A stretch of 64,000 bases of DNA from Hofstenia miamia (lineage: Eukaryota; Xenacoelomorpha; Acoela; Hofsteniidae), in NCBI GenBank assembly GCA_900660155.1, contig CABFPE010000097.1:201738-265737 (forward strand). Direction: 5' to 3'. The notes below the pieces were generated by a model, which ran no database searches, was not told the origin of the DNA, and saw nothing but the letters and a program-made list of their open reading frames with translations. A program made the position numbers and the translations under genes. Positions within the stretch are counted from its first letter, which is position 1. The number at the start of each line of letters is the position of its first letter. Below are positions 1-11,899 of this stretch, one piece after another.

Positions 1-2099
1 TTAAAGAAAATTTTCGCTTTAGTTTTCAATTGAATTGTTCATCCTTAAATCCTTATTGTAATGCGAACAAAATAAAAATCTAAATTTGAAATGGTTCGTA
101 GATTCTATTCAAATAACATCTTGCAAAGCCATTTACATGGAAATTTAGTTAATAATTCATTTCGAAAAACTGTAAGACGGTTAACTGGCGCATGGGATTG
201 CCAGTTCTCACTATGGTTAAGGACAATAAGTTTGCTGCACAATTAATAATGGTCGCAAATGGTTTTTTTTAATGTTTATGTAGTATACTAATGCAGATGA
301 ATTGTGGATATATAATTTACAATTAATTTATTCTAAATGTGACATTTGTCAATTATATCTGTTCCACTTTGCAAACAAAGTATTTGCATTCCGGGTACTT
401 GAAAATTCAAGTTTCAACCATTGAAAGAGTGAAGCAAGCGCCTCATTCATGCATGTTTCATAAGACACGTTTTCAACATGGATTTTGGTGTCGTTAAAAT
501 CGAGTAGTTCGGAAATAAACCGTGTTTCTTATAACCTAAAGACTTTCTACATAAATCCTAACAATTGAAAGCGGCTAATTATTCCTTGGAAACATTAATG
601 TGCTCCCATAGTAAATCTCCCCAACTTAGCTATAAATCAATAGCTAGAATGTCATCAATGTATTTATTAGCAGAAACGTTTTACATCCGAGCCGGCAACA
701 AAACCATTATTTTGGTCTGCCGTGCATGGGGTGTGATTTTTAATTATTTCGTCCATTATCATTCAAACTGCTCTACCACCGACGATGTTTTATCTCGACT
801 GTGTATTATTAACATCAAACCACGCCTTTAATCTGCAATTCTCCCGAGAAATTTAACCTATCAGCATATTTAATATTTGTAAATTATATTAGAATCTTGC
901 AACTAGCGTATGTTTATATATATATATATTTCATCTCATCTTATTAAGAGAGAAGACCTCTAGATCCCGAGGGCCCCTCTAGACACTTCGCTAGTCTTAG
1001 TGGTTGCATTACTTTTAACTGATATCCTCATGATCCTTTAATAATCAAAGTTTTTTGTATTTTAGGTTATTTTATAGGAGCAACTGACTTCTATTAAATC
1101 TTCAAAAACGCCTTTTTAAAAGAGTAACATTTTACACCTCCATTCAGTCCTCTATAATATCTTAATTTGACTAGACAAAAGTTTATTACTCGCAAAAACT
1201 GCCTAAGAAATTCTAAGTTTGAAATTCTAAATTTGTTTGAAAACACCTTTTCTGTATCAATGCCTAGTCAGCATCAGTACGGGCATGTATAGTGTAGAAG
1301 GTTCCCATTTTTAACGCAAATTAAAATTTTAAAAATATGGACCGAATTACTTAAGTTATTGAAGCGATAAAACACTTTGACCCCATATCACTGCACACAC
1401 AGACAATTCTTGGGACAATATTTTTGCTTGTCGGGCGATAATGAATTACCATTGTTCAACTAAGATATGCCTCTTTACTAGGGTTAATATAATAATGAGC
1501 GTCTTTTAAAGTTGTATTTTATTCGCTGCCGCATTTGACTTAGTTACATGCATTTTAAATGGCGTCATTAATATTTACCAACAGCATCCTACCTTTCAGG
1601 AAATTGGTGCGGCCGTCAGTGAGAATTAATTAGCAACCCTAGTCCACGGTTAACTCACAATAAGCACCGTCAACAATAACTCCCATCCATTATTAACCAG
1701 GTTTAATTGCTTCACGTACATGCCTAATGAACTATGCAAAATACAACAAACGATGCATCTTCAATTCTCTCATTTCTCGCGCCATTGAACATGCATGGAT
1801 TTAAGTTAGACAGAAAAAAAACGCTGATTCAATAGTTGAATAGGGTAGGGGCGGATGCTGGCAAGCATCCCATTTTAGTGACAATGTATATTTTGTTAGA
1901 CATTGCATTCATGTGATTGCAATTGTATATCAAATATATATTGTATGAATTATATTCTAAAAAGAAGCACGTTTGCAATACATTTTCTCTGTTATTATAA
2001 ATTCACAGGTGTTGTAAAGCTATCGTTACCCCGGCCTCTTTACGCAAGAGGGACCCTTTTACCTATTTTTAGAGATTAGACTTGGGCTTTCAGTAATTG
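1..2099. other. AT-rich stretch, no gene seen
   Basis: Both strands were read for conserved protein motifs and splice-framed open frames. None was found; the longest open frame (565-831) has no recognisable motif and no exon-like context. A short GC-richer patch lies near 1845-1875. Confidence 0.5.
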
Positions 2100-2236
2100 G
2101 TCTCGGCCCGTAATGATTATATCTCGCGTTTTGCTTTTCGGTCCAACAACACTATACATTTCAGTCTGACTCGCTTGACTATTAGGTGCCGAGCATCACA
2201 AATCATTGCAGATGCAGTAACCACTACACTATAGAA
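2100..2236 (-). repeat. Possible tRNA-derived SINE head
   Basis: On the minus strand, from 2236 downwards, the text TAGTGTAGTGGTTACTGCAT resembles the D-arm and A box of tRNA-Asp/Glu/Val type promoters, as in many tRNA-derived SINEs. A clear B box (GGTTCGAATCC-like) is not visible, so it is either decayed or a chance match. The unit seems to run on to GC-richer sequence near 2020-2060. Confidence 0.3.
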
Positions 2237-3337
2237 CTTCAATAGAAGGCATATTTATAAATAACATTCACTAAAATCTAATAGAAATTTTCAAATATTT
2301 TTGTTGGCCTATTTTAAGATAGGTAGGGCCTATCGCATGCTGCCCAACCACTAGCTACTGCATCAATGTATCACAATTCCCTTTAACTTGGTGAAATTTG
2401 TTTCTAAAATAATTGGTTGTTTAGTCTAAAATGAGTTATATTTTAGAAATGTAAGAGTCCTAAAAATACATTCTAAAATCGTTTGTTGTTGTTGGTTTCT
2501 TTCGCATTACTCACTGATGGCATTTGATTGGCATATTTCGACCTTAAACGGTGTTTACAGCAGTTACAAGAAGGGAAAGGGTTTCCGCAGTACATCGAGT
2601 ACCGAGGATGGAAAATATTAAATTGTGGACGATGCTTTAAATGGATTATAATGAATACAATTAAGTGAGTGCTGAGCGAGAGGTTTCCTTCTCATCACAA
2701 AATTATTAGTCTAAAATGTTCTACCAGCGTTACTCCATTATTACTAAATGGAAATAATCAAAACAAACATACATTTCTCCATTTTCAATTATCCATTTCA
2801 TCTATCACGTTGTAAAAATGAGAAAACCGCCATTCATTCACTATTTCATTCCTCCCACATTAAGACGGGTTAAAATTACAAAACCCTGATTTTCTCCTCA
2901 ATACAAAGGTAAAAAATTAACTAGCTTTTCAATTAGTTTGTTGTTATTTTTTTGAAGGCCCTAAAATAATCATGGTGTTAATTAAATTATTTTTGCAAAT
3001 GCATTTAATTGGGACAACTTAAACATTTGTTCAGGTTATTATAATCTCATAGAGTATTGTCCTTTGCAAAATGTCATAACGGAGACTATTTGAAGGTAAA
3101 AAATATTAACGTTGTTTATGTATAATTCTTTATATTCTAGAATTAATGATTCATTTTTTTTCAACTGAGAGTAATGAAAAACTAATTGTAGTCTTCAAAG
3201 TATTAATATTAGGAATAAATCTATTTGAGGTCGCTTTTAAACTCATGGGTAGTTTGTGAAGTATGAATTTCTTTATTCCTCACATAAAAGACAACTGTGT
3301 GCGTGTGCAGTGTTGGAAATCGGTTGAAAGGAAAGGT
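2237..3337. other. AT-rich stretch, nothing recognised
   Basis: No open frame with recognisable motifs, no RNA gene and no clear repeat was seen here. Confidence 0.45.
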
Positions 3338-3573
3338 CAGTGGCGTACGCTGGGGCGGACATGTTGGAATGTCCCCCATCAGGTTTTCAAATTTGATTTT
3401 GACTTAATCAACAAATTTTTCATAAAAAATTGAAAAATTTAAAATCTAGGATCGTGAAATGCATTTTAGGGTCTATTTTCTGAATATTTTCAAAAAATTT
3501 TCATGGGGCTTCGCCTCGCTTTGGGTAATGACGAAGATGTCCCCCCTGTCAGAAAATCCTGCTTACGCCCCTG
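3338..3573. mobile_element. hAT-like MITE, family A, copy 1
   Basis: This 236-bp unit begins CAGTGGCGTACGCTGGGG and ends TGCTTACGCCCCTG, whose reverse complement is CAGGGGCGTAAGCA, so the ends are imperfect inverted repeats. The body is nearly the same as 44936-45169 and more distantly matches 35243-35471. Those two copies are flanked by 8-bp duplications, the size used by hAT transposases; none is evident here, so this copy's flanks have decayed or rearranged. It has no coding capacity. Confidence 0.75.
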
Positions 3574-3621
3574 GTTGTTTTTTTGTATCAATAAATCGAA
3601 TGTTTTGCAGTATATATAAAT

Positions 3622-4006
3622 CAGGAGTCGAGCCATGGGTTGAGTGTGGTTGGATAATATTTTTTAAGAAAGGCGTGTGGGTTGGTTTGGGTTAGCATTT
3701 GCATTAGATAAGTCGGGGTTGTACTTTATAGTATTCAATAATTTCATAAAAGATTACTGTATTTTATATATAATCCTAATCTCAAAGAATTTATAAAAAA
3801 ATCAAGTGTTTTAATGCAGTCTATTTGAAAATATAATTTATCAACATTGCAATACATCAGATAAGGACGAGAGCTTAAAAAAGAATTGAATTAGAATTTT
3901 CATCTCAAGTTTGAACAGCTCTGATTGGGTTGGGTCAGATTTTTAAAAATTCTATTTGGGTTGTGTTGAATTAGGTTTGTTTTTAGTGGCCCCACTTTCA
4001 TCACTG
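3622..4006. mobile_element. hAT-like MITE with exact 8-bp target duplication
   Basis: A 385-bp unit begins CAGGAGTCGAGCC and ends CTTTCATCACTG (reverse complement CAGTGATGAAAG). It is flanked on both sides by ATATAAAT (3614-3621 and 4007-4014), an exact 8-bp duplication. The interior is rich in GGGTTGG motifs. Terminal CAG and an 8-bp duplication fit hAT. No open frame is present, so it must have been moved in trans. It lies 48 bp beyond the preceding MITE. Confidence 0.7.
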
Positions 4007-7000
4007 ATATAAATATATACATTTGACTGTATTGAAATGTTCATCGCGTAAATATTTCATATTTTCGTGTTTTTATTTATTTTGCTATAATCTATATCAA
4101 GAAAGAAAACATATTTATCTTCAATTTTGTAAAGTGGAAAGCATTTAGAAGACAAATTAGAAGCAATTGTAAGAGAAATTTAGCGTCGTGCATAAGTTAC
4201 TTTTAATAATTTATTGAAATTTCCTGTCTTAAGTAGATTCGGGCTTTTGCTTGATCTGAGACCAGATTCTGCCAATAGAGATTTTTCATAATTCTAAATT
4301 CAATTTAAATTTTGCACGTATTTTACTATTTCGAGTAAGTAGATGATTACGGTATTTTCGACCAAGTACTCGGTTATTTTATCGTGTATTGTGTATCCTG
4401 GACAACACACTGACACATAATCTATGAATATACAATGTAGTATAATAAAATTTATAAAATGTAGGCCTAGGAGCTCACATCAGGCAAATACAGGGGGAAC
4501 ATTAATTTTCTCCTTACAAACAAAAAATTCGCACGCAGCATCAATGTTTTATCATTGCACTTATAGTCGCAAATAATCAATACCACATTACATCAGAGAA
4601 GTGTTGCAATCCAAATAGAGTTTACCATTTTGATGCTTCAGACAATTTTCCAAGACTGCACGGACATCTGAGAACAGAGATGGAAATGGGCTATCTATTT
4701 CAAATTTTCAGCCCATTTTGAGTCCATATTTAAAAATGAAATATAGCAATCAAATGCAGATCTTCCCGATTCAATTCTCTGTTATATACTGATGTCACTC
4801 AGAACTAGAAAATGACTATAATTTAAAATGTGCATTCATGAACATGTATTTTCATTAATAGAGCCCCCTAGTAATTCAATATTACTTCAATCCTGTAAAA
4901 CTATTAATATATTGGATGCTGAAAACAGCAAACGCTGTTTTTGTCCGGACTTAAGTCAAGCTCAAATATGAAGCTGCTGCAGCTTCCCGACCTGGAGCAC
5001 ATTCTTATCAAAATTTAACTGCAGCTCTGAAGTTGTTCTCTACCAATAACGCTAGCTCTATTACAACCTGACCTACAACATATTCATGAATACGAACATT
5101 TGGGAACTTACTGATTTTTTCAAATTTTAGCCAATTTTTTTCAAATTTCCAAGAATTTTTATGCATTTTTTTTGTAACATCAAGGGTCTTTATGGAATAA
5201 AAATCAACTAATAAATATAGGTTTTCAAAAAATGCTTTAGGGCTGAAGCTGTTCTATAAATATCTCCTCCGACGGCATTCTAAATGTTGCTCCAGCTCCG
5301 AAGCCCGTATATTTAGAGCCTCTATAAACGTTAAAATATTGCATTTAACGCTTCTGTGATAACCTAAAGGTACTATATTAACTAAATACAGATCAAATAG
5401 TCAGAATTAGCGAAGAATACACTGCCTCCAATTAATACTAGGGAGCGAATAAACATTGATATTCAGTGTCCCTTGAAATAATACTGTTACCTCTCTTTTA
5501 GATTTGTTCAATGCTTCTTGCTGAAGGCTTTCCCTATGCCTCTCCAAATTCCTTTCATTTATAACTACTAAAACACATCAACTAAATTTTTCTTTATCAA
5601 AACATGTTGACACTTGTAATTATCTATTTTAAGAATCAAAAATACATATAAAATTTTTAATACAAAAGATCAAGCCTATTTTGGCTCATGCCATTTCGGC
5701 TTAAGCCCAGCCCATTTCCATCCTTGTCTGGGACTCGCTCTCTACAGGAATTAAATAGATTTATGCTCAAGGTTTATCTGATGTGTGCGCCTAGCCCAAT
5801 AGAATGTATAATATTTTTTTTAGTATTTTTTAAAAACGATGACTACATGTTATTCAGGACTAATTTAAATTGAAAGTGTTGACTAGTCTCATACCTAGGG
5901 CTAAGGACACTCACTGGTTGCTTACATACAAACAACTTCGTTCAAAACGTTTTACTGTTCAGATTTACAACAAAAGGTGTGTTTTCTCTGTACATTAGTT
6001 TTCAATGTTCATATAAAGTCTTATAAAGGCTTTTGAGCTTCCTGATTCTTTTAATATTAAAGATTTTATTGCCCTAAATGATTGAAGCAAATTCTTAAAT
6101 TTTTATATTTGTGATATTTCGAAAATGTTTCATAAAAAACACATGAAATTATAAATGTTGAAATGTTTTGTATGTGAAAGAATTAATGTTTGAGGAATTT
6201 GGCATATCGGACCACTTTGACGCTTCAAATTTGCTACTAGTATCCTTGAATATTTTTAAAATAGTTTCTAAATAAAGATGTTTTCTTTTTTTTTTAAAAG
6301 TCCTTGCACTTCTTTATAAATATTTGTTCAGTTGTTAGTTGTGTTTTGTCTACCATTGTGTTGTATATAAGTTGTCATTTTAGTTAATACAAGAGAGATG
6401 TGCTTTAGACTTTGCACAGTTCTGATTGGGCATTAATGACAGTCGGTGGACAATCTATGAAGGGTGTCTTTGTCAAGCAAAGTTTAAAATCGCAATTAGA
6501 AAATGTAAATGATTCACAGAAATACGATTTACAAGGAATCTGTTTTATACTATCATTCTAGATTCATTCTCATTTTTAAGAAACATTGAAAACTGTGCCA
6601 ATTGGTGTAGTCTTGCGAGTGGGCATTAGCTTTGAGAGGCTAATTAAAATTGTATTTCCAACTAATATCACGGCTTTCTATAACTTTAAAATGTAATTAA
6701 AAGGCATAGCGCTATTCTTTACTAAAAATGTTTACCTGAAAGTGTAAGTGACCGATGATCTTAAAATTACACAGTATATACTTTTTCAATGGTATAGCAT
6801 TAGTTGAATACTAGCTGGGATTATATTAAGAACGTTTCAATTGGTCCCCAAATTTCAGTATAGTACGGTCAAGTGCTCTATAAGTTTTTGTTTACGAATT
6901 TTAAAGAAACGCAAATGTTTTTGGTATAAAATCTTTTACTTTTACTTAATATTATTTTAAAACGAGTTTATTAGAAAAATTATTACATAAAGTATTTTAA

Positions 7001-8045
7001 AAATGATGAATATGTACAATTTACAGATGAAATCATTTTAATAAGTAATTTAAATTTATATGTGGAATTGTGCTAATTTTTAAACTTCTCGTTATATTGA
7101 AAAAGCTAATATCATTAAAGGATTTTAGGATATTCATGTGCTTTAATGCAAAATTACTTTAATGAAATTTTTTTGTAACAGTTATAATTACTATTTAATA
7201 GATTCTGAATTAAACAAACTCCATATTATAAAGGTGATTAAAAAATATTTTTAGTAAAAACTCCATATAATATTTGTTGTATTTTATTGTTGACAGAAGT
7301 TAATATGGTAACCAACATCTAAAAAACTATCATTATAGTTTGAAATTAAAAACACAAATTGCCAGTTTACTCTCATAATATACATGTATCAATTATCACG
7401 TTAGGTAAATAAGCGAGTATTTTTATACAAATAAACATGTAAATTAGTGTACTTAGGAAATGTATAATAAAAGTGGGAAATTATGCACTAAAAATTCCGC
7501 TAATTTGAAAAAATGTAAAGTTTATACTTTCATTTCCAATGCAAAGAATAAGTTTTACTTGTGAACAAATGATTTATCTATTGTTAATTTAAACAGTTTT
7601 TTTTCTTTTATTCCAGTAAAAAATACTAATGGTAGTTACATATTTTTAAAAATTTCTTAATTAACGACACAAAACAGCAAAACTTCAAATGGTTTTGAAC
7701 TCAGTTTAACTTTAGTTAATTTTCATAACATTCTTTACACACAAAATGACAATAAAATACTACGTTATGGTAACTGCTTTTGTAGTGTAAGAATAATACA
7801 TGTTAGTAGAATAAATCAATACCTAAGGAATTTATTGTACTTATTCAATTAACAGATTTACACATTTTTGCAATTTCACAACGTTTTTCCTTATAAATTC
7901 AAAATCACAAGTTTGCAAAAATTGCTGGTTGGCTCTTGTCTTTGTTTAAATGATGATATAGCACTGTTTAACCTCAAATTCTCAAATCGTTGTATAATTT
8001 TAAGATTCTTATTTTTTTCAAATTAATTTATAAGTAGTGCATATA
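4007..8045. other. Long AT-rich gene-free stretch
   Basis: No coding exon was recognised. A patch at about 4920-5330 has scattered GGAGC/GCTCC-rich words (for example AGCTCCGAAGCCCGTATAT near 5295) and looks like a decayed hAT-type repeat; part of this word recurs near 27706. Base composition is extremely AT-rich at about 6900-7650. Confidence 0.45.
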
Positions 8046-8261
8046 TTAAACCCTGTCCCAGTCAATAAGTAAACCCATTTTTAGGAAAATGAGGTAGTAT
8101 GATATAAACACGAGTATAATTTCAAGTTTTGATTTTCATTTTTTTATAATATGCACAAGATCCTAAACTATCTAATTCGAACCAAAACCATGGTATTTAC
8201 GCTATAATAAAACTTTAATTATTGATATAAAACTTTATTTTTTAACTGGGGCAGAGTTTAA
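8046..8261. mobile_element. piggyBac-like MITE (TTAA-flanked)
   Basis: A 216-bp unit is bounded by TTAA at both ends (8046-8049, 8258-8261). The left end reads TTAAACCCTGTCCCAGTCAA and the reverse complement of the right end reads TTAAACTCTGCCCCAGTTAA, giving inverted repeats of about 20 bp with three mismatches. TTAA target use is the hallmark of piggyBac. There is no coding sequence inside. Confidence 0.6.
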
Positions 8262-8710
8262 CCTTTATGAATTTTGAGAGTTATTAATGGTATTAATAAG
8301 GCATTTTAGGTACTAGTTTTTGATCGCGTCTCGCTACTTACTTTTTCAAAAACTTTATTGTAACAGCGTTCTCTAGATAGTTTATAATAAGAAATTATTT
8401 CCATGCAAAATTTTTTTTAGGTTTTGGCCGTTTTTTCTATTATTTGTGTGAATGTGTAGCGACGGCTTCACCACATCATTTTGCAAAACACTTTTTATTA
8501 CATATAATTGGAAGATAGTGAATCACAGGTGAGGCCAGTTAATTGGTATCGATTTTGTTTCATTATCTAACTTGCACCTCAAAGAACGTAGCTTCAACTC
8601 ATCAACTGGGCGTGTCGCATTTATCTGTTTTATTATTATTCTAAATGTTCCACATGAAGACCCTATTTATTTTTAGGATTGCAAATGTTAAATAAGACAT
8701 CTGTTTTCAA

Positions 8711-9251
8711 TGACGTCATTTTGCTTTCTTCTCTCTTAGAATGGATAAATGATATATATAATGTTATACTAATGATTTATGTGGCATATTTGTAATTTTT
8801 TTTTAATATCTTTTATGGAAATTTGACGGCTTCCGCATGAGAATGAAGTTTTAAAACGAAAGCAAGCCGAAAAAACAAACACATTGACTAATTTAACAAT
8901 GCTTTACAATTGGTGAACGCGACCAACTAAATAATGACGGTTAATACGTTTTAATTATAGCCAATCGGTTTATATTTTTATAATAAATCTATTGTTTAAA
9001 ATATTTTTATCTCCATGGCAACCGCTGTTGTTGAATTTCAAAGTACACTGCACCAATTTGAAACTAGTCAGAGGTTTTACTTCCTCTTTTGTAATCAAAT
9101 AGTGGCTTAATTAATAAAAACCAGAATATTCTACAAAGCCTCTGCTGCTCTGCGTTTCATTCGCAACAGCAGCGATATCATCGCAGACGAATTCAAAAGA
9201 AGAATGGAAACGCCATTGTTGCGTTAGGAGGACAATTGTTACCATGGTGAT
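8711..9251. promoter_or_regulatory. Candidate regulatory patch: CRE and X-box-like sites
   Basis: A perfect palindromic CRE, TGACGTCA, sits at 8711-8718. CCATGGCAAC at 9013-9022 matches one full half of the RFX X-box, and GTTACCATGGTGAT at 9238-9251 resembles a complete X-box with an imperfect right half. The DNA between the latter two has a higher CG content than its surroundings. No gene start was found directly beside it; the nearest candidate gene starts at 11099 on the minus strand and runs towards it. Motif matches alone are weak evidence. Confidence 0.3.
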
Positions 9252-9661
9252 TAAAAATAAAATCAAATTTTATTATATTCGGTTTGGTTTTGAGTCTAAA
9301 TTTATTTAAATATGTTATTAGGAGTCACAACAAAAAGAATGCCAGCTTAGGCTTTCCATATTTTAGCTTTGCCCTCATTTCAATTTCACGTTACAGTGCA
9401 GCAACCATCTGTTGAGAAATGACATTTTTTTCAACAAAACTAAACGATATTTGAATGTTTTAATGTTGATTGAGTTATTAATACAATTAATTAACATTTC
9501 CTTCACATATTTTTACCTCTCGTAACTAACATCGATTACCACGCTAATGAGATTGATTAATTCTAATTACTATTATAAAAAGAGTTTTTTAATAAGCATT
9601 ACAATAAAAGTTTATCAGTTAAAACACATCCAACTCAGAATTTGAGAGACCATATAGGTAT

Positions 9662-9673
9662 ATACTATGTATG

Positions 9674-9706
<33 letters not shown>
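9662..9706. repeat. TA microsatellite
   Basis: An uninterrupted (TA)n run with short TATG and CACA margins. Confidence 0.9.
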
Positions 9707-10334
9707 TTTAGGGTTAAAATTATTTTTAATCCGCTCTCATATTTGCTTTTAACATTATCATTTGGATTTAACGTCAGACTAGTAATTACATGCAAATTCC
9801 TACAATGACCTTTTTATAAAGTCGATCACATCCGATTTACTGTGTCTCACATGTCTAGCAACTTACATTATTCATAAGTTCCACAAATCTTATTTCTCTT
9901 TACTTTTGTGGGCTGAAGTACATTCTCGGAACCTGTGAATCAATTGGTGAAATTTCATTTTTGAAAAAATGAGCTAAGACACACAATGGACTAATTTTAT
10001 TTTTTTTGGCTAATTCCTAACCAAGTGTGACAAAGTTGAAGGATCAAACTTTGTAGAAAAATCGCTTAAACAGGACTGTAACTCTTAGTCAGAAAGTGGT
10101 GAATTGTTTGATATGGAACTTTGAAATCTGCACTACTCAATGTTCTATAAGTCAAGCATTAAATTTGGCATTCAGGGTCGCATAATATTTACCTGTGTTT
10201 TTAAAATTATATTTAATAATTCATAAATTGGAATGAACTTTTCTATTATTTATAGGTAATGTTTAAACTGTTTGGCCGGAAGGAGTTGATTAATTCTGCA
10301 ATTCCCTTGTACAGTTTGTCGATTTATCCATGTG

Positions 10335-11099
10335 TTAATAAATATTGACTCGCAGCTGTTCTTTTATTTGCTTCAAAGATCGGCTTTGGTTCACAAATCT
10401 GATTCCTCTCGTGTTTGAAACGATTTTCATATGCATGCAAAACATTTTTTTTTCAAAATTTGTGGTCTCTTTCAACTTTTGCATATCGTCAAAAGTCCCT
10501 TTAACTGTAAGCCTGCCAAAAATGCCAATGAAGATCATTTTCATTAAAGTAAAATATTAGTCATTTTTAAAAGAATGTCACATTTTTATTTAAATAAAGG
10601 TTTCTTTGGAAAAAGTTCAATAGACTATTCTTGTTAGGAAAAGTTTTGAACTTACGAGGGATAATAAATATTATTGTTATTTTAAATTAATTAACTCAAA
10701 ATTAACTAGCAACATGTTCCTGTTGTTGTATTGACCATTGGAGTAAGTAAAAAGAATTTAGACGGACATGTTTAATTATATTCTATCAGTCATACATTGA
10801 ATTGCTTTAGGAATTCCCTACTGTTTGGTTTCTAATGCGATGTCTTCCTTTGTAGTTAAGATGTAACATCTCTTATGCTTCGAAAAAAGACATTCACTTG
10901 ATTAAATTTTAAATTTTTAATTATCTTTCAAACCAATTTTAAACTTTCACGTCAATTATTTAAAAACTTTTAGCATATAAAGTTTTAAGTTATTATAAAC
11001 TATAATGTCATGCAATGGAAAGTGTTTGGTTTAGACTTACCTCATGTATAAACACGTGTAAAACATGAACAACCACATTGGGAAGTAGAGTGTGGCCAT
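10335..11099 (-). CDS. Candidate two-exon gene, 78-aa protein with hydrophobic N-terminus
   Basis: I do not recognise this protein. Exon 1 is 11099-11041: ATG then 19 codons (MATLYFPMWLFMFYTCLYM, hydrophobic, signal-peptide-like), ending ATGAG before GTAAGT at 11040. Exon 2 is 10512-10335, after an acceptor TTTTTGGCAG, and stays open to TAA at 10335. The split codon AG+G gives Arg and the frame is kept. The remaining 58 residues are basic and hydrophilic, with two cysteines-poor segments rather than any known domain; a basic stretch TRGIRFVNQSRSLKQ lies near the end. A possible ATTAAA polyadenylation signal (minus strand) lies at 10217-10212. An upstream CpG-containing stretch precedes the ATG. 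It could instead be the 5' part of a longer gene, or a chance pairing in AT-rich DNA. Confidence 0.3.
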
Positions 11100-11330
11100 C
11101 GTGTTGATTAAAGATTTCGTCAAAGAACGCGATCAACTTGCGTGGACAGAGTGCACTTTATTTTTTTCTCTCAATTCGCGATTCAGCGCCGCTTCGCCAT
11201 GTGATTGGAAAATTACAATTTTCAATTACTAGTGACAAATTCACGTCATTTCGCCGCATCCCTCATTTTTATTTGCTGGCGCGGTCGTAATTACTTCGAA
11301 TTCGCATACGTCATCATTTCCGAGTAATCT
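11100..11330 (-). promoter_or_regulatory. CpG-containing upstream region of the small minus-strand gene
   Basis: Against the AT-rich background this stretch carries clustered CpG words (CGCGAT, CAGCGCCGCTTCGCC, GGCGCGGTCG) and two ACGTCA half-CRE sites (about 11243 and 11308). A minus-strand AAATAAAG lies some 60 bp above the ATG at 11099. This looks like a promoter, but transcription start evidence is absent. It could also serve a plus-strand leader for the gene at 13004. Confidence 0.35.
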
Positions 11331-11715
11331 CGAATGTTTTTGTCAAAGTTGCAACAAGTGCGTTATTGTTTACATTTAAACGTAAGCAGACGATAGTTGT
11401 ACTGCCCAAAAACATTGAAAAATATTTTAGATATTTACTTTTAATGTTCGATTTATTATATTCCCAGGACTGAGATTAAATATCGGAATAAATTTTTTCA
11501 GAAAATATATACTGTAATATCTTAAAATTTTTGGCCTCATTTGGCTGTCTGCACAATTGGAAAATATTTTATGATGCAAGCAATATGTGTACATATATGT
11601 TATGTAAGAAACACATTTCTGTGTGATCAAAGACTATAATCTGCCTCTTATTTTGTCATTCTGTATTTTTCTGTCACGACTATCTAGTATATTCTGTTAC
11701 ATCTGATTATTTGTC

Positions 11716-11898
11716 AATATATATATATATATATANNNNNNNNNNNNNNNNNNNNNNNNNNNNNNNNNNNNNNNNNNNNNNNNNNNNNNNNNNNNNNNNN
11801 NNNNNNNNNNNNNNNNNNNNNNNNNNNNNNNNNNNNNNNNNNNNNNNNNNNNNNNNNNNNNNNNNNNNNNNNNNNNNNNNNNNNNNNNNNNNNNATAT
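11716..11898. repeat. TA microsatellite containing a sized gap
   Basis: TA repeats run up to 11735 and resume at 11895; positions 11736-11894 are unknown bases. Open frames across this gap are artefacts. Confidence 0.9.
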
Positions 11899-11899
11899 A

